Translations under genes and position numbers: made by a program
Shown here: positions 36,564 through 49,183 of the stretch, piece after piece
Layout: each line of letters opens with the position of its first letter
How positions within the stretch are numbered: position 1 is the first letter of the stretch
The notes under the pieces: generated by a model
Told to the model about the DNA's origin: nothing
The model's database searches: none
Seen by the model: only the letters and a program-made list of their open reading frames with translations
Origin: Rhynochetos jubatus
Taxonomy: Eukaryota > Chordata > Aves > Eurypygiformes > Rhynochetidae
Assembly (NCBI GenBank): GCA_027574665.1
Contig: CM050690.1
Span: forward strand, 74,195,433 to 74,259,432
Direction: 5' to 3'
Length of the DNA stretch: 64,000 bases

Positions 36564-38554
36564 ATCATCTACCCACTCCTGCATTCCTTCCATAATCCTA
36601 TGTGGTCTCTTGTAACATGAAGCTTTTTTGCCTTCTGGGCATGAGACTGTTCCTCACATGGTCCATGACCACTTCAGTATCCTGATGACTGATTCTGTCC
36701 CAACTGCTCCTGCAGTGGGAGTCTGAGCATCTTCATGGGGAGAGGGATCAGAGAAGGGAGAGAAGGCATGCCACATGCTTCATGCCAATATTGTAAACGT
36801 TGGCAAATCTGTGAGGAAGATGGTCCAGGCAGTGCCAGGGCAGCAGAGTGAGAAGCAGAGGGCAGAATCCCAGAGGCAAGAGACAGAAGATTTGTTGCCA
36901 GCTGTTGAGTAGGGTAGCAGGGAGCAGACAGCCGCAAGGAGGCATGGAAAGACCAGACTGGGAGGCTGCCAAGGAAGAGCGAGAGTCGCATTAAATCTTA
37001 TTTGTCTTTAAACAAAGTGTTCTAATTGCTAACAAAGGGATTTCAAGCAAATTGTAGTAAAACTGAGTTATTCTGATCAATTACACAGTCAAGCAAATTA
37101 CGGAAGGGGTCTGAAATATTGCCAGATACAAAAGAGAGATGGAGAAAGAGGAGGAGGAGTTGTAGAGAGAGTAGGGGAAGCAGTAATTTGAGGGAGGAAA
37201 ATTACTTGATGGCTTGATAAGAAGAATTATTAAGCATAAATTTGAGATGCAGGTTGCTAAATCTGAATACAAAATAAAAGGAAGAAATTGAAATTGTATT
37301 TTAAGGTTGGTGAAATCTGAGCAGGGGCAAAGAGAAAAAAAAACGTGCCGACAAGCGTTAGAGACAGATGCTGTAGAGGTGTCTGAAAAGATCATTGCTA
37401 ACCACAGCAAGCTGAAAGCAAGGCATGACCTAGAAAACGATAGCTTTGTGGCGAGGACACTGGACCATTGCTGAGCTGGCATGAAGCCATGCTCCTGTCA
37501 CAGACATCCTAGTTGACCCACAGCTTCTTCAAAGCACTTAGCAATAACCTGGTTTTGTTGCTGGAAGATTCATCAGGGCCACGAACTCAGCGTAATCAGA
37601 GGAGAGACACACCAAAGCTGACTCCTTAGACCTGTCACACCTTGCCTGGAAAATGCAGCTGACACTTCCGCTGTCTGTTTTGAGGATTTAAGCTGGAATC
37701 ATGCAATATGTATCCATACAGCACCCAGAACAGCAGGCAGTGATGTTGTAGGGAATACAAGCCAAACTCCTGCCTTCGAGGAACAAGAGGAAATCCCACC
37801 ACGACACACAGTTGCATGGCTGGTGGCTCTGGCTCCAGGACAATGTATCTTGGGATGACTGAAATAATTGAGCGCTGCCCTGTTCAGGTCCTAGAGATTC
37901 TCAGCCATGCTGGGAGTCTTCAGGGTGCCCATGGAACAGCCACCGCACTGCTGCAGTTTGCAGCCTGGCACATATGAGCAAGTCACCTCCAGTTTAATGT
38001 TTCCATAATATATGATGGCATCACTTTGTATGGCATCAGCCCTGCTCACTGAACTGCTGCCTGCTCTGTATGGCACACATGGAGCTAGCAGCAGGGTTAG
38101 GGAGCACATCCTCACTGTTTTTAGGAGATGTACAAGGATAAGTCACGCCGCCCTGTGTTGGCAAAGAAGGGCTTGCTGGTTCTTAGGTTCCAGTCTCTTG
38201 CTGGAACTGGGTTTAGCTCCAAGAGTGGAAAATCTAGTGTCTACACTGAGTCTCAGAATCACAAGGATATGGTCCTTGTGTGAAATCCCTCTATAAAGCT
38301 ATGCCTGCAAAGGTAGTCCTCTGCAGGGAGTCCTGCAGAAATGCAGTATTCTTCAAGCCAATTACCATACGCAGTTCATAACCCTGCAGCTGACAGGATT
38401 AATGGATTATTGGCATGAAGGGCTGCAGAGAGATGGTTTTAAAAGAGGAAGAAAAGAAAGACCAGAGATTATTTTTAATGGTGTTTATTTGTCAGAGAAC
38501 TCCAGAGCTTGCGGGCTTCTGCCGGGCTGGAAGTTCTGAGCCCAAAGAGGAGAT
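36564..38554. other. non-coding, nothing recognised
   Basis: Purine-rich near 37100-37350, otherwise featureless. No exon or repeat is recognised. Confidence 0.4.
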
Positions 38555-38672
38555 AAGAGAAAGTATTAGGGTATTACTGTGGCAGTGGAGTTCATGTGTG
38601 TTGTATTATTAATGTTTGTAAAGCACTTTTTGAAAATGAAAAGCACCATAAAAGCTCTAAGTGCTGTATTTA
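38555..38672 (+). mobile_element. MIR-type SINE 3' part
   Basis: The stretch TATTATTAATGTTTGTAAAG, CACTTTTTGAAAATGAAAAG, CACCATAAAAGCTCTAAGTG follows the 3' portion of MIR ('TAAAGCGCTTT…GAAAGGCGCTATATAA…'). It is short and diverged. Confidence 0.55.
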
Positions 38673-39989
38673 GTAGGAGCTGCAGAAGAGGAACTTAAGT
38701 CTGCAAGGACACTTCTCAGTTATCAGTGCACAGAGAGCTTGCTTTTTTGACAGTATCCCGCAGTCAGATGCAGTCTGAAGTGGCAGATGAGTTGTTCGAA
38801 AGCCAGTATGAGGAGGGCATAAGAACCCTGCAGGGTGCAGGGCAGGCTAGTGTGTCATGTCTCAGAAAAAGAAGCCACTTAGCATTTTTAATACAGGAAA
38901 AAGACATCAGATTTGCTGGCACATTTCTGTGGAACTGGCACGGGAATGCTCTCTGCAAGATACATGCTTTAGGTAACCTTTCTTCAAGTCTCTTGGACAA
39001 GTGACTTCCCCTGTGTTGTTTACAGAATTTCTGCAATGGAGGGAAAATCCTGACCAGGGGAGGGTAAGGAAGGCAGGATTGGACATCCTCTGGTAGACCC
39101 TTCACTTCAGACCTGCACCAGCCAAGTTATATGGTCTCAAGCTGTCAATCAGCTACTCTCAGGGCTCAGAGCCAGAATTTTGGTTCTAGACACTACAATT
39201 TTGGTTTCACCACGGCAGTGACTCCCAAACAGAGCCAAGATGAAGCTCCTTTTCACATTGCTGCAGACCCAACTCTGGGTCACTCCTCCACCTATGCTGG
39301 TTGACAGACAAAAGCGTTTTTTTCCAGTAAATCCATAAATAGATCTTCCACCATTCCCATTGACAGCCCTGAGGAGCTTTTTGAGCCACCTTTGTCAAAG
39401 AAGAAAGACCTAAGGGCCAGCTGAGGCTGTGGGCAAGTATTGATGGCATATAATCCCATTCCACAATGACAGGCATGTTCTTGTTCCCCCACCTCTTGCC
39501 ACCCTTTCTGACAAAACACAGTGTTTGTGGTTTTGCACAGATCTTTCTGCACACACCAGTCACTATGTCAGAGCTTTTCTTTATTCCCCGACTAAATTTT
39601 TTAATCCTGAAATTAAAAACCTGTATTTGACAGGGATGGAGGCACCAGCCAGGTCTGTGCAGCTCTTTCCTTGGTACAGCCTGTGTTTGCAGTCATGTGT
39701 TGACCTTCACAATCTTAGCTCCTTGGGGCACATTAAGGCATACCCATGCCAGAGGTCCCAGCCTGTTGAGAGCATCCAGGGTATCTCCCTTCTTCCTGCT
39801 CTCTTCCCATCCCCCAGCAGCCAAAAGGGACTCAGAAACTTTTCCCCTTCCTCAGTACTTTACAAGCACTTAGTTCAATCTGTGATAAGGAGCAGGCTGG
39901 AGCCCCCCTGCCCGCAGTTCTTGCAGTAGCTGGCTGTGCTATTGCCTAAAAGTGGCAAGTCATAATGATAAACACGGATATTTCACCTT
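38673..39989. other. non-coding, nothing recognised
   Basis: No repeat family or exon is recognised. The 118- and 134-codon frames at 39207-39563 and 39525-39929 have no motif. Confidence 0.4.
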
Positions 39990-40770
39990 CCACCCTTCCC
40001 TTCTGTATCTCAGATCCTGGTGCTGAGGAGCAGTCATGCAGGCACTACTGCTTCCCCAACCTGCAACGTGACAGATGTTATGTATACCCAAAATGACACC
40101 TGCACCCCACAAGAGCTCCTCTCTCATATTTATAGCCCACCGTCACTGCTAGATTTATGCCTTTCAAATATTTGTCAGCTGTTATCCCACCTCCCCTGCA
40201 CATCATTTAACTGAGCTTGACGTATGTAAGCGCTTTTAATCTTTCCTCGTGAAGCAATTCCCCCCTCCCCAGGGCCTCTGATCATATTTGTAACTCTTCC
40301 TTGAGACAGCACCGGTTCGTCATTGCTCTGATAACACAGCGAGGAGTGTGGCAAGCCTGGGTGTGCAGGAGGAGAGATGGGGGAGGATCATTCCCTATTC
40401 TCACACTTTGCTCTCTCCCATGCCACCCCTCCTAAGAGCACATTGGGCTGCTCTAATACCCCTCTCTTCTTTGCTGGCCACTGGTCTTTTCCCAAACTGG
40501 CTCACTCTTCCTGATAAAGAAACCCACTCCTGGATCATTTTGCAATTTTCCCGAGCCCAAGAGGGATTTAATTTTCTTCCCTTCCTGTCTTTCTAGCACC
40601 TCTGGTGTCTCTTTCTATTATTACCCAATCTGCGCTGGCATTCGCAATGCCTCCCAACTGAGGCAGGAGAATGTAATTAACAAGCTGTTTACTTCTCCTT
40701 CCAGATCATTAATAAATATGTTAAACAAGACCGTTACCTTACCGAGTGATGCAAAAACCAGATGAGGCAC
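39990..40770 (-). mobile_element. ancient CR1, antisense, ORF2 end
   Basis: The + strand holds hallmark antisense CR1 blocks: GCTTTTAATCTTTCCTCGTG (40232-40251), CAGGGCCTCTGATCATATTT and AGATCATTAATAAATATGTT followed by AAACAAGACCGTTACC (40704-40739). The last is the reverse complement of the FINDLE/'NIFI' region of L3/turtle-type CR1 RT. The middle is badly eroded. Confidence 0.75.
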
Positions 40771-43700
40771 GTAGCTTGCTTTTTAAGTTTGTACTGTTTT
40801 CAACTCCTGCTGTTGCCAGTGAGACTCCTCCAGAGCAAACTCCCTCCCAGAGCTGCAACTGAACTGAAATAATTTCCCCTTAACCTGCTGCATGCACACC
40901 CCTCTACATCAGCTCTTCTGAACCTGGTGATGAGACGACAGAGCTGATGCCTGAAGGAGGTATTATCAGTTGAGTCACCTCGGTGTGACACAGAACCTGC
41001 ATCTCAGTACAGAGATAATTTCACATTCATGGAGTACTGTTGTGATACCCCATCCATGAGACCTTGAAGGACAACCAATCCTTAGTACTGTTCTTGAACA
41101 ACTTACATCCTAAACTTTATCATCACTAATCCAGGTGGGTGTTGCCTCCCCGGTGAGCTAAGATATATGTTTAGCATGGAAGAGGTGTTACAGCAAGCAG
41201 GAGCTCAAGGCAGACAGGTTAAAAAGACAGTTCTTTGGTAAACTTAATTTTTTAACTTTCTTTTAAATTTCTAACACTTGCCTACGGCAGCAAGGGAGAT
41301 TTTGGTGAAGCATGAAGAGTTGAGTTAAGGCTTTGTCGCCTGAGGTCTGTAAAGATGGTGAGAGAAGCACATGCCTAGTTTCACTAGAGTTGTTTCTGCC
41401 CCAAGACAGGGAACAGCCTAAAAAACCCCTGATGGTGCCCTCCATTCCCAAGTTACATGATGTCCACAAAACAGTCCTTCCAGCATCAGCCAAGAGCTAC
41501 CTTTAGTGCTACCTGCTGTTATCCCAGCTGCAAGGCTTTACCTTGGCCTTTGCCTTCTCTGCTGGAGAGAGGCTGGAGGGACGGCTCACTGGACCCCAAG
41601 GACAAAGACCTCCCTGATCTCTAACCAGGTTCCTTGGGGAATGCCTTCATAAGTTCCAGAGACAGAAAATATAGCTGCCATGCTTGTTTCCACTTTACAT
41701 AATGCTTGATTAGTGGAAGACTTAACCCTTCTCCATGGCAGAATTAGATACTTTGAACTTACTCTGATTCAGGACAGAAACAACAATTTGAAGATGTTGC
41801 AAGGGAGGAGATACATCCTGGGCTAATCCATTTGGTGCACCACCATGGCAGCCCATGAGTCTGGCAGCTGCAGCGGCCTAAAGTGACATTACCTACCCAT
41901 TCCTTGGCCCAGGCCTGAACAGTGAGAGGTGAGGGGCAGCGGCGGGGTACGGGTGGCAAAACCATGGAGTTCTCAGCAGACACAGCCTGCCTCCTGCTGC
42001 TCTCTGCCACCATGGAGGGATCTCTGCAGAACTCTATGACATCCACAAGGTGGCAAATACAGATGAAGGATATTTTGTTAGCACCTTATTTTCCCATCTG
42101 TCTCTAATGAGGGTGAGGATGAAGAAGAGGGCAAAAGCAATGAGGAATAGAAGGATCCAGGAAGGTTGAAAAACCTCAAGCTGTCTCATCTTAAGCTAAA
42201 TGAACAGCACAGCTGGGAATTTCATCCCTTGGATGATTTCTGCTCTTATATTTGATTTTATTGTGTAATTGCTGTCAGCAGTGGTGTGGACATGGGTCAG
42301 GTGTATGTTTTCTTCCCTGTGACAACAGACCAGGGAGAAGGGCTGTCCCAGCCTCCTTGTACCCTCTGCAGTCACCTTGGGCAGGGAGATGGGTTTGCTT
42401 GTTTGTTTTCTTAATGGATAATTAACATTGCAGGCAGCAAGTGACCTGGGAGAGGAGAGAAAGTTTGCACACAGCTCAGCCTCCTAGATTGTCCCCCTGG
42501 GCCACAGCGCGGCAGCTCGGGCAGTTTGCTGACCTTGGCAAGCCGGAGGGTCTTTCGAGTGACTTTTGCTTTCCTGATGCTTGGCTTGCTGTTGGATGGT
42601 GCCCGATGGATGCCAGAGCAATGTCTCAGCGTTTTCCCCCCCATCGTTGTTTAAAGGCCAATTAGTGGGTGCTGGGTTTGTTTTGCAGCCAGCAAGTTAG
42701 CCACCCCAGCAATTTAACAACTGCAATTTTCATTTACAGTTGACTTTGAACAGCCAGTTTTATACATGCATGGTGAAATAGTGGTATAATCAACCTAGGA
42801 AAATCCATTAAAAGGGTGCGGATGTTCAAAATGTGGAGCACACAATTAGGAAACCCCCTGGCTGAGATTACTGCCAAGATCTAATTCCTCCTTACATGGC
42901 TCATCTCTACACAGATTTGAGATAAGACCAATTTTTTCTCCAAGGCGCTCTCCCCAAAACTTTCACTAATTTTCTAAATTTTACTTTTCTAAAGAAAAAA
43001 ATTGTGAGTGGAAAATTAACAAAAAAAGTCTTGAGTTCATGGAAATATTTGGAAATATCTCCTTTTGGAAATGTAATATTTTAATAGTTTCAAAATTGTT
43101 TGTATCATTCTGTGCTTTTCCTTTCTAGTTTCTTTTTAGCCTCCAATTAGTTCATTTTTCAAAATGAGGAGCTGTTTTGAAACTTGCAATCTTTTCTTTC
43201 TCTCTTAGAAAAGACCAAAACCTTTCTCCCAATTTCCAAATTCTTATTTGCAGCCATCCCTCAAGTTAGGTAGCTTTTCAAGATGGTTGTGCCCAGAAAA
43301 ACAAAACGAACTTCTTACACAAATCTGCATTCCCTCCCACAAAAGTAATTAAAAAAACATTCTCAACCAGTTATCATAAACACTGTTTAATCAGGTGTCC
43401 TCAGACTGTTTGCTCCACAGAACTGTTTGCACAGGATGGATAATATTCACTGAGTCAATAGCCAATATTTCTTTTTACAGTCATCAGTTAGGTTTTTCAG
43501 ACCTCTCTTTTGGATGCTGTTCATCCCTTAGATTAATATTTAAATTCATGAACTTAGCTTTTGTATGGCACCTGAGTACAGAGGGCTGCAGTCCTGCCTG
43601 GCTGGGGAGAAGGAGGTGCGACCCACATTTCCGATACCAAAAGTGACAGATGCCGTCTGTATCAGGAGATACCGCTGGGTCTTTGAAATATGTCCTTTTG

Positions 43701-44019
43701 GGGCACTTCTTCAGCTGACATAAATCAGTCCTGCTGGCTTAAAGGGATACTTATTTGACCTCTTTTGGGGTTGTTACCACCTGACCCTTATTGTTGTGCC
43801 TCTATGTTGGATGTGAGGTAGCTCACTTTGCCCTGACTCCTCTGAGAGTGACCAGGGCAGTGCCTTTCATGACACCACCATGCACCCTACAGGCAGGTAC
43901 AACCCATTGCGGTGGTCCAGCTCCCACCCCAATCACAGCCCAAGATGCAGCATCACCCACTACTTGCCTTGTCCCACCTCATCACAGAACTTCTGCTGCA
44001 TCTCACCCCCATTCACCTT
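40771..44019. other. non-coding, nothing recognised
   Basis: No gene is recognised. The stretch 42960-43340 is AT-rich with several A/T runs. A TGACCTTGG (42529-42537, nuclear-receptor half-site type) lies in a CpG-richer patch at 42490-42560. Both are weak. Confidence 0.4.
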
Positions 44020-44430
44020 CACTGGGACCTGCTGCAGTAGCCCCCAGTGAGCTCCACCGCCACACTGTTCCCTTCCCCTCCGTGCTTGTGTTAATAAATA
44101 TATTCAGCCACTCAGGGCCTCGGGTGACCTCAGGGTTCTCCACTATTAACCTTTCTGTCTGCTGAGAATTGTCCATTTCCACCTTCCCTTCCCTCCCCAT
44201 CTTATCTTGGTTTTAAACCATGCTTTGGCTTTTCCTCTCAGCCTGTGGTTACCAAGTTTCCTTAATAGCCTCCTATGAGGGACTTTATCAAAAGACTTTT
44301 GAAAGCTTAAATAAATTATAGGCCCAGCTACACCATTCTCTGTTATCTTGTTAACCCTTCTGGAGGCTTCCCAACTCAGGTTAGAGAGGCAGAGCCCCTT
44401 CCTGCCTACACGGTTCTGTGGCCAGCTCTG
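44020..44430 (-). mobile_element. ancient CR1 RT fragment, antisense
   Basis: On the minus strand the RT palm of an old CR1/L3 element is legible. GRKGLCLSNL matches the GRSCLTNL motif, then RVNKITENG, IIYLSFQKSFDKVPHRRLLR (Asp of YLDF replaced by Ser), GLRGK-like HRLRGKAKAWFK and, after a gap and frame change, LNIFINTSTEG. The catalytic change and shifts make it dead. The similarity is to the turtle-type lineage (FQKAFDKVPH) more than to the avian copies at 33-36 kb (FSKAFDTVSH). Confidence 0.85.
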
Positions 44431-46239
44431 CAGCAAGCCGCTGGGGCTCACGCATATGTCCTGCATAGGTCCAGGAGGGGTTATTGAGAGGCTGAAACAC
44501 CTCCCAGTCCCCCCTCTGGAGTAAGGGCTACTTCCAGGAACTGCAAAGCCACCCATCAATCCACCTCACTCAAAAATATATCATCTGTTTGGTGAATTTG
44601 GGAGTATTTGATGTGATTTCCCTTTTCATTTTGAATTGCAATCATGACTATAAATTGACAAGTGTTATACAGTGAAAGTATTTCCAAGCAAAGAAAAGGT
44701 CCTGTGTTACGCAGGTATTGAAGGAAGGCACTTCAACGCTTTTTAAAAGGACTTTTAGAAATAATTTAGAAGCAGGAGGAATCTTTGTGAGATGAATTCA
44801 AGTTTCTGGTAGAAAAGCCATTTAAGGAATCTGGAACATAATGGTCCTCCCCCACCTCCATGGCCTATCCTTGCCCTTTGGCAGCTCAACACAAGTCACA
44901 GGGTGAGGACTGATGGCGAGCAGTGCTCCGGTGGCAATTGTAGCTTGTTCCCAAGCTGGGGTTCATTTGAGTGAGCCATACCACCTTGTGGGGGTGGTAG
45001 GACGGTGGCAGGTCATTGTCACATGCAATTTGGAGTAGATCATCCCCAGTCTTACCCCCTTCTCCAGGTAGCTCCTTAGATCCTCTCAACAGGATGTGTC
45101 CCTGCCCCCTGCTTCCCAGGAATTCAGTACCCATTTATCGAATGTCTCTTGCAGATTGACTGGAAGTGCAAATCCCAGGCTCCCTTCAGATACATATCCC
45201 TGTCACTGCAGGAGGCTGCCCCGTGCTTCATCTCTGCAAACTTTTTGCAGAGGTCATGCATGGAGTATTTAACACCACAGGGAGCAGGATACTCAGTCTC
45301 AGCCATCCTCTCACCTTTTTTTACCTCTTGCCAGTTTTAGGAGTCATACTCCAATCTCCTGGAATTCTTCCCGTCCCCTTGTACATCAAGCTGTGTCTAA
45401 ATCAGGGCAGTTCAATTACATTTTTGCTGAGATCTCCTGGGTAATTGAGTGAGATTGGCTCAGCAGGAAGCAATGTGCTGGCTCTGGCTCTTCCAGGCTG
45501 CTCCAGCACTGTGTGCCACCTCCACGGCCAAGGCAGAGCCCTGCAACTGCCCCCTGAGAGATCAGGAGGGCAGGAAAAAAAGGTGCGATCACCTGCAGGA
45601 GTGTCTGGGCTTATGAATTCCACAAAATCTCCACACAATCCAGAACAGCCTCAGAGACCTGACCTGGTCTCCATCCTCCTTTAGACTCCTTTACATACAC
45701 ACCTTCCAGGCACTGCGTTGAAAAACAGTGACATGAATGAGAGCATTTATGCTGCATAGAGGGCACAGAAGGGCAAGAGAAGAGGTGGGCTTGGTGCTGG
45801 GTATTGCTAGTGGGGAGGTTGTTTCCCCACTCACTTGTTGCAGGGTAGGCTCCCCGTCAATCATCAGATGTTCCCACAAGCAAGGCAGCACTGGTATCTA
45901 TCGCTGATTTAGCAACGTATTGTTGGGCACAAGGCTAATGTCTCTCTTCATTTGCATACAGCTCTGCGTATCTTGACGGTTTGCTGTTAATAACAAACAA
46001 TAAAAGGAGCTCTGCCATGTGTGTGTACTTTGATGTCCCAGGTAGCCTGAGTGTGAATGCCTAATGCCTGCCTGATTATTATTCTCTTGGTATTCAATAG
46101 TTTGAAAAAATAAAAAGTCCTATAGTTAGAGAGTGAGATAGGACTGTTTAATTTCAGGCCATTATCTCCTGGTAATTGCTGGAAGAATTTCATTTTGTGC
46201 CAGTGCAATGGAAAAAAATCAATTTTTTCTCCCTTTATG
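44431..46239. other. non-coding, nothing recognised
   Basis: The minus frames 44886-45134 and 45124-45306 are contiguous and cover ~420 bp with mixed composition, but I recognise no domain in them. Nothing else stands out. Confidence 0.35.

Positions 46240-46272
<33 letters not shown>
46240..46272. repeat. A33 homopolymer
   Basis: Thirty-three uninterrupted A residues. No retrogene or SINE body is recognisable immediately upstream, so it is listed only as a homopolymer. Confidence 0.95.
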
Positions 46273-46274
<2 letters not shown>

Positions 46275-48882
46275 AGAGCCTGCTTTTCTCCAAGGAGTTC
46301 AGGGCTTTCAGGCCATGGCTGGGAGTGAGAGCTGTGGCTGCTTTATCAAATTCGCATTTCATTTCCAGCATGTACCCAAGCCGCATGTAAATTATAATGA
46401 GAAAAGGGGAAAAAACAAAGAGATAGAGCTCAAGAGATGGGAAATGATAATGAAATCAAATGAACTCAGGGCCTTTGAAGACTAACAGAGCCACAGACAG
46501 ACAGATATGTACATAGCGACAAAGATAAGAGACAAGCAAGAGACACGCATGAGGAGACAGCCAGAGTAGCAGGCAGATGGAGAGAGAAGGAATTGGAGAT
46601 TTGCACCCACAATATGCACAGGGACACAACATGTGAGTAAGTCTGGAGTGATCTCTGCTTCAATCAGCCCCCAGCCATGCATCTTGGGGGTGTGACTTGC
46701 AGGAGGCTCCTACTGCAGGTTTTCCTGGCATGTCTCAGTCCTGCCATGCTGCTTCAGAAGTCCCAAGAGTGTGTGGTAAAACCTGGCAGCATTTTCTTTG
46801 TTGGAAAGGACCCCTTCCAATCTACAGCTTCCAATCTCCATCCTTCCCAGTGCAGCCAAGCCATGGAGTTCAGCACCTTGGAAATGTGTGCCCAATGCAT
46901 GAGCTGACATGGAGGTCAGTCACCCTGGGACAGATGAAGGAGGAAATTCCCAGTAAGTTCTGCTGCTTCCCAGTCACCTACTTGAAGGAAAAAGGGTTCA
47001 GCCCTCCACTGAGGTCAAGACTGAGCCTGGGACACTGAAGATAACCAACACTGAGACCCCATCTGCCAGGCTGGGGATGTGGGGCTGGGGAGCAGGAGCT
47101 GTTCTACTGTTGAGTGTAAGATAAACCTCGAGACAACTTTTCACTTCTGCTGGATTCTGAGATTTGAGTCACGGGTTTTTAATGAGAGCTGTGGCAGGGA
47201 TTTCAGAGAGCTCAGGTGGTGGTGGGGTAGGAGAAGGCTTGCTGCTCCAGCTGTCACTCACTGTTCAGCTTCTCCTCCAAAACCTGTACTGGGGTGACTG
47301 GGGTAACCAAGTTGCAAGCACAGGGCTGAGCCCTGCAGAACATCATTCTTCCAAGCCCAGCTGGTCAGTGATACATTAAAGATCACCTAGGACGCCACCA
47401 CCATAAGCAAAATTTGGAGACCTTGCCCCAGTATGTCCCACATAATGAGGGAAAGAGCCCAGCCCTCACTCTCTGTGAATCATAGCTGCACAGCACAGGG
47501 CCAAATTCCACATGCTGGGAGAGTGCAGGCTGGTTTCCCTGTGTGCCTTAACCAACTGAGGCCAGAAAAACTCCATGAGGTCAATTTTCATGAGCATTAG
47601 GGAGCTTCAATTCATGGGCTACCTCCCAGGTCAGTTACGCCAGCAGTTTATTCCCCTCATTTCTGGAAACCTGTGCTTTTTTCCTAGGCACAAAGGGAAG
47701 CAGGAGGAAGAAAGGAGAAGGCTGAGCCTTCAAGCAGTCTCACTATCTAAACCAAAATATCTTGAGAATTGATAGACAAATGCCAGCACAGTGACATCCA
47801 AGTCCCAGTGCTGCGAGCAAAGTAATTTCCCAGCTACCTGTGAAAAGCCCCTGTGTTTGCTTGAGTAACTTCTGAATTACTTGTGATGAATCACAACTCA
47901 TTATAAATTGCTAAGGATTAATTTAGTTGCGGGTAATTACTGTCTTTGTGATTATGGGAATGGCTAACAACCAGAGTCTTTGGGCAAAGAGTAGTGTGCT
48001 GGCAATGGACAGGACTCAAAACTCCTCCAAAAGATGCTGCACAGGGTACAAGGAGAGTGGCAGAGCTGTGCCAGAGGTCTGTGATGGCCAGAAGACCTCT
48101 CCCAGCTCCTCTCACAAAAGACAGCAGCAGCATCACATCATCATCAGAGAGCAGGCTTAGATGCGCATCCCTGCTCATGCTGGTGATATGAGGCAGGCAT
48201 GGAGCAGGTGGAGACATGTTCTCCCTCTGCCTTCCAGTGGAGGAGATCAGGATGCCAGTGGTCAGTTCTCTCTGTCCTCACTCGTTGCTGCCTGGATGGG
48301 TGTCTCAGAGGTTCATCTCCTCTTGGACAGCAGACAGGGAATCCCTGGGAGAGTAGAGTAAGAAACCTACTCCTGAGGATGCCGGATGAGGTGTGGGAGT
48401 CTGAGGAGGTCAGGATGCCAGCTGCCAGGGGCTGGAGAGCAGCACATGGGCAAGAAGGCAGTCAGGCAGTCTGCCTGCTTTGTCAGCTAAAGTGAAGATG
48501 AGCTGGAAAGGAAATATTTATAGATCCCAGCAGAACTGCACTCACACACAGGGTGATGCCCTGCTGGGACCCAGGAGTCTGAAACGTGGAGACTTCATAC
48601 CACTGCAAAACAAGTGCAAAACCTGCACTTGACATGCTGGCACAAATGACTACGGGCCAGTGGGAAATGATGCTTGCAGCAGTTTTCTGGAGTGTGCTGC
48701 CGAAATCCCAGGATAGGGCAGATAGATTGGGCCTTTCATCAGGCCTCTCGGTGCTCTGCAGATCCCGTGAGCAGCAGACTGGCACCAACGGGGTCTAAAT
48801 TTGCACAATAATAATTTGAAAATTCTTCAGAACTTGCTAAATTCTCTTGGCTCTAATGAAACCAATGCAGGAAAAGCAGGAT
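46273..48882. other. non-coding, nothing recognised
   Basis: No exon or transposon is recognised. The stretch 47870-47975 is compact and rich in homeodomain-type words (GGATTAA at 47915-47921, TAATTAC at 47934-47940, GTGATGAATCAC at 47882-47893) and may be a conserved non-coding element. Confidence 0.35.
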
Positions 48883-48904
48883 AAAAAAAAAAAAAAAAAA
48901 AAAA
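48883..48904. repeat. A22 homopolymer
   Basis: Twenty-two A residues followed by GGAAGGAAGAAGAAG. It directly precedes the AGATTGATTC cluster. Confidence 0.95.
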
Positions 48905-48923
48905 GGAAGGAAGAAGAAGCCAG

Positions 48924-49183
48924 AGATTGATTCTTACCTCATATCATTAAAAAATAAATTGCTGTAGCGCTATAACATAAAGTAAGAATCAATCTTATTT
49001 TTTAACACCAGAAATAACCTAATGAAATACAAGATTGATTCTGAATATGGGCTTCTTGGTGGAGCCCCTGTGGGAATTGATTACAAAATTGAATGTCTCA
49101 GAGCTGATAAGATGAATTTGGAATAAATCTTACTTTTAACTACTCCCTTTTTATGCTCATAAAAAAAAGAGAAAGATTGATTC
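48924..49183. repeat. AGATTGATTC cluster with perfect inverted pair
   Basis: The 10-mer AGATTGATTC occurs at 48924-48933, 49032-49041 and 49174-49183 on the + strand and once inverted (GAATCAATCT, 48986-48995). The first and the inverted copy form a perfect 14-bp inverted repeat, AGATTGATTCTTAC (48924-48937) with GTAAGAATCAATCT (48982-48995), around a 44-nt loop. The last copy also makes a 6-bp stem TTGATT/AATCAA. The core TGATT resembles PBX/HOX-type sites. It could be a regulatory cluster or a decayed small inverted-repeat transposon. Confidence 0.6.

Noticed and set aside
44886..45306. Two contiguous minus frames as exons
   Set aside because: No domain and no convincing splice sites; an ancient transposon remnant is possible but not recognisable.
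46240..46272. Poly(A) as the tail of a retrogene
   Set aside because: No polyadenylation signal at the right spacing and no gene-like body upstream.
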